Made by a program: the position numbers and the translations under genes | Source of the DNA: Candidatus Latescibacterota bacterium | GTDB lineage: Bacteria > Latescibacterota > MVCY01 | Assembly (NCBI GenBank): GCA_030669445.1 | Contig: DAOVDP010000050.1 | Location: 1 to 7,644, forward strand | Direction: 5' to 3' | Length of the DNA stretch: 7,644 nucleotides | Shown here: positions 5,713 to 7,644 of the stretch, in pieces | Numbering within the stretch: position 1 is the stretch's first letter | Layout: every line of letters begins with the position of its first letter | The notes under the pieces: model-generated | The model's database searches: none | Told to the model about the DNA's origin: nothing | The model's input: the letters and a program-made list of their open reading frames with translations, nothing else

Positions 5713-6765
5713 ATGAAACTGAATTTGTTGGTTTTACTGATAATTCTCCCTTGGGCGATTTCAGGGTGCGAGAAAGGCACAGAACCAGAACCCTTCGTAA
5801 GAGACCCTAATTTACAGCAGTTGACCTTCCATGATTATGACAAGTTCGGGGCTAAGTGGAGGGGAGATACTCTCTTCCCTGTCTGGGCGCCGGATGATAG
5901 AATCTATTATACCAGAAGTAACTTGTATGCAAATCCTGTTCATCAAGGAGGAGGTGGGGATATTTGGGTCATAGATGTTGCTGGAGAGACAGATACATTA
6001 CTAGTGAAGGGAGTGTTTGGTTCATTGGATATCTCTCCCGACGGGCAATGGTTATTGGCTGTGGATAACTACTATTTCGTAAGAGCATGGAATATGGATG
6101 AGAACGGGTCATGGTATGAGGTCTCTGGTGGCATTTTGACGCTGATCAACTTAGAGACCTTGGATATTAAGGTTATCATAACGGAGCCGCTGGAAGTACT
6201 TGAGACAGCATTTTACCCGCATAGCACAGGGCTTGCAATAGCTTACTATGGTTATGGCAGCTCTTCTTTGCCAGAGGGATACTATCGCATTAATGTGGAT
6301 GGAACTGACAACCGGCTACTCTACGCTCGTGAAGATTTCCGCATTGGATGGTATGGTAAAGGATTTGATATCTCACCAGACGCTAGGAGAATAGTTTACA
6401 TCTCATCGGATGAAAGGAGAGACGGGATGTATCCCTCGCCTTATCCTCCTGTTATCAAGGATATTGTTACACTTGACCAAGTGACTTTAGAGTTTGATAT
6501 AGTCTGGCCAAGGTTCAATTCCAATGGAAGCAGAATAGTTTGCAACATGCACGCATGCCGTGAGGGAGTGATTGGCACAATAGACGGATATAATGGAAGC
6601 TTGATCAAGACGTTGAACATTGAAGCCTATGATCCTCATCGGTTAGGCAAAACCTATGCCTTTTTCCCCTGCTGGTCGCCGGATGGAACGAAGATCGTTT
6701 TCTCTGGGGCTCCTAATCCTTGTGTTCGAGACCATGACCTATGGATACTAAATAATGTTTACTAA
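5713..6765 (+). CDS. beta-propeller lipoprotein with TolB/PD40-type repeats
   Basis: A 350-residue protein. The frame is open back to 5614, but ATG 5713 is the likely start: aaaggac lies just upstream, and residues 1-19 form a lipoprotein signal peptide with lipobox I-S-G-C, lipidated Cys19. The mature protein begins CEKGTEPEP, a typical charged tether. PD40/WD40-like blade motifs recur through the body: VWAPDDRIYYTRS (58-69), DISPDGQWLLAV (106-117), DISPDARRIVYIS (219-231), FNSNGSRIVCNM (268-279) and WSPDGTKIVFSG (321-332). This 'x-x-SPDG-x-x-I-x-F' repeat is shared with TolB and with DPP-IV-type propellers, but no peptidase domain follows, and the length fits a lone propeller. It should be anchored to the inner or outer membrane and may bind a protein or polysaccharide partner. 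It ends 37 bases before the next secreted-protein gene, likely in one transcript. Confidence 0.85.
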   Translation: MKLNLLVLLIILPWAISGCEKGTEPEPFVRDPNLQQLTFHDYDKFGAKWRGDTLFPVWAPDDRIYYTRSNLYANPVHQGGGGDIWVIDVAGETDTLLVKGVFGSLDISPDGQWLLAVDNYYFVRAWNMDENGSWYEVSGGILTLINLETLDIKVIITEPLEVLETAFYPHSTGLAIAYYGYGSSSLPEGYYRINVDGTDNRLLYAREDFRIGWYGKGFDISPDARRIVYISSDERRDGMYPSPYPPVIKDIVTLDQVTLEFDIVWPRFNSNGSRIVCNMHACREGVIGTIDGYNGSLIKTLNIEAYDPHRLGKTYAFFPCWSPDGTKIVFSGAPNPCVRDHDLWILNNVY

Positions 6766-6802
6766 TCATCAACCCTTAACCCTTTTCAGAAAGGAGGCAG
6801 CG

Positions 6803-7531
6803 ATGAAAACGCTGACCAGATTTGCCCTTGTGGCAGTATTGAGTGCTCTTTTTGTCTCAGTCTTTTCGGCTGGGAGCTGGGCCACGCCTCCCATACGGAA
6901 ACAGCGCTATGAGGTGCAGTTGAACCTTTCACCGAGGCCCGGTATAGGACAGGCGTGCACGGTGCAGTTAGATGTGAAAGCCCTGATGGACTCCCCTCAG
7001 ACGGAAATCAAATTGACTCTTCCGAAAGGAGTTGAGCTGCTGACCGGGGAGAAGAAGCAATCCATCAGCATAAACAAGGCGGAGACGCTTCAGAAAGTGT
7101 GGAGGATCCGGATAAAGGAGCCGGGCAATTACAACATTTTCGCCTGGGTTGAATCTCCTGAGGAATCGGGCGTGCGGAATGCGAAGATCGTTAATCTGTA
7201 TCTTGTCGCACGGGAGGAAGGGGTTACAATCAGCAAAGTCCCCCCGAAGCAATTTTATCCGACCTGGCATTGGGAGGAAACTGGGGAAGTCGAGTTCGAG
7301 CCTTTGAAGGAAATCCCCCGCAAGGCTGCAAAGACTACAAGTAATCCTACGATGTCCGGATACGTAAAATACCTCAACAAGGACCCTTCTGCGCCTCCTG
7401 ACGATTATCTTCCGGTGCAGGGGGTTAAGGTTCAGACTTACCTTTATGGCACTCCGGTAGGTGAAGATGTGACGGATGCGAACGGTTATTATTCTGTTGA
7501 TATCAGTAGTGTCCCAATATTAATCGAATAA
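6803..7531 (+). CDS. secreted Ig-like / transthyretin-like domain protein, apparently truncated at C-terminus
   Basis: A 242-residue frame. ATG 6803 is chosen because aaggaggcag (6791-6800) precedes it and a signal peptide starts there (MKTLTRFALVAVLSALFVSV, cleavage after GSWA at about residue 27); the frame itself extends 16 codons upstream. Residues about 34-137 form a beta-sandwich of invasin/bacterial Ig appearance (VQLNLSPRPGIGQACTVQLD, IKLTLPKGVELLTGEKK, IRIKEPGNYNIFAWVE). A linker rich in Lys/Glu/Pro follows (about 140-183). From residue 184 a carboxypeptidase-regulatory or transthyretin-like domain begins: MSGYVKYL, then PVQGVKVQTYL, then DVTDANGYYSVDIS. In such domains more strands normally follow the 'T-D-x-x-G-x-Y' motif, but this frame stops about ten residues later in ISSVPILIE, where base composition falls sharply. 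I infer that the 3' part was lost to a rearrangement. A natural short form cannot be excluded. Confidence 0.72.
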   Translation: MKTLTRFALVAVLSALFVSVFSAGSWATPPIRKQRYEVQLNLSPRPGIGQACTVQLDVKALMDSPQTEIKLTLPKGVELLTGEKKQSISINKAETLQKVWRIRIKEPGNYNIFAWVESPEESGVRNAKIVNLYLVAREEGVTISKVPPKQFYPTWHWEETGEVEFEPLKEIPRKAAKTTSNPTMSGYVKYLNKDPSAPPDDYLPVQGVKVQTYLYGTPVGEDVTDANGYYSVDISSVPILIE

Positions 7532-7533
7532 AT

Positions 7534-7567
7534 TCAGTTGATTAGGAATATGGGCAGCTGATTTTTT
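7534..7567 (+). terminator. possible weak intrinsic terminator
   Basis: tcagttg (7534-7540) pairs with cagctga (7555-7561) through one G:T wobble around a 14-base loop, and six T bases follow (7562-7567). It begins three bases after the stop codon of the truncated secreted protein gene. The stem is short and the loop large, so efficiency is doubtful. Confidence 0.35.
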
Positions 7568-7644
7568 GTATTCACTATCCTTAACTAACTGTAAAATAGG
7601 AACTTTTTCAAACATATTGACGCTTAAAATTTGTAAAAAAGTGT
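7568..7644. other. very AT-rich end of window, no gene seen
   Basis: By hand count the line 7561-7620 has 14 G/C of 60, against 28 of 60 for 7441-7500. No open frame of note is visible. A TTGACG at 7617-7622 could be a -35 box, but its -10 would lie at or beyond the window edge. The abrupt change suggests a boundary to a different DNA segment that continues outside the window. Confidence 0.4.

Overview
The window looks like chromosome from an uncultured Gram-negative bacterium of the wider FCB-like candidate-phylum group (Zixibacteria, Latescibacteria, KSB1, Eisenbacteria or WOR-3 type). The placement rests on three things. The large protease ends in a FlgD-type/type IX-like C-terminal domain (NSPNPFNPSTSISF ... 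VASGLYF ... ARKMLLLR). It also carries a dockerin-like pair and a cohesin-like domain, a combination common in these lineages. A lipobox lipoprotein and many Sec signal peptides indicate a double-membrane cell. This is inference at phylum level; no rRNA or marker gene is present. All supported genes are on the + strand.

Left block (1-4344), secreted proteins: the 3' end of a PQQ-type beta-propeller gene; a 71-residue secreted protein one base downstream; a 202-residue secreted beta-rich protein with a distinctive C-terminal tail (TSWGRIKRLFD); a strong Shine-Dalgarno site serving only a three-codon ORF; then an 898-residue subtilisin-family (S8) protease. The protease is modular: signal peptide, propeptide, S8 catalytic domain, Fn3, paired dockerin-like loops, cohesin-like domain and sorting domain. 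A good intrinsic terminator follows it.

Middle block (4345-5274), toxin-antitoxin module: a near-consensus sigma70 promoter, a leader with an inverted repeat, and an AbrB-type antitoxin (vapB-like) overlapping a PIN-domain toxin (vapC-like) by ATGA.

Right block (5275-7644): an intergenic stretch with a second strong promoter that resembles the TA promoter, and a possible 28-codon ORF containing a C7 tract. Then come a TolB/PD40-type beta-propeller lipoprotein and a secreted Ig-like/transthyretin-like protein. The last appears to be cut short inside its C-terminal domain, where the DNA turns very AT-rich, which suggests a rearrangement or insertion boundary.

Most genes appear to work at or beyond the cell envelope: secreted adhesive or structural beta-proteins, a surface or secreted protease, and a lipoprotein. 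The TA pair sits between them as an accessory cassette. I see no CRISPR array, tRNA, rRNA, transposase or phage gene. The observations most worth following are the WGRIK tail, the protease's cohesin-plus-dockerin architecture with its compositional break, the shared promoter pattern, and the truncated last gene.
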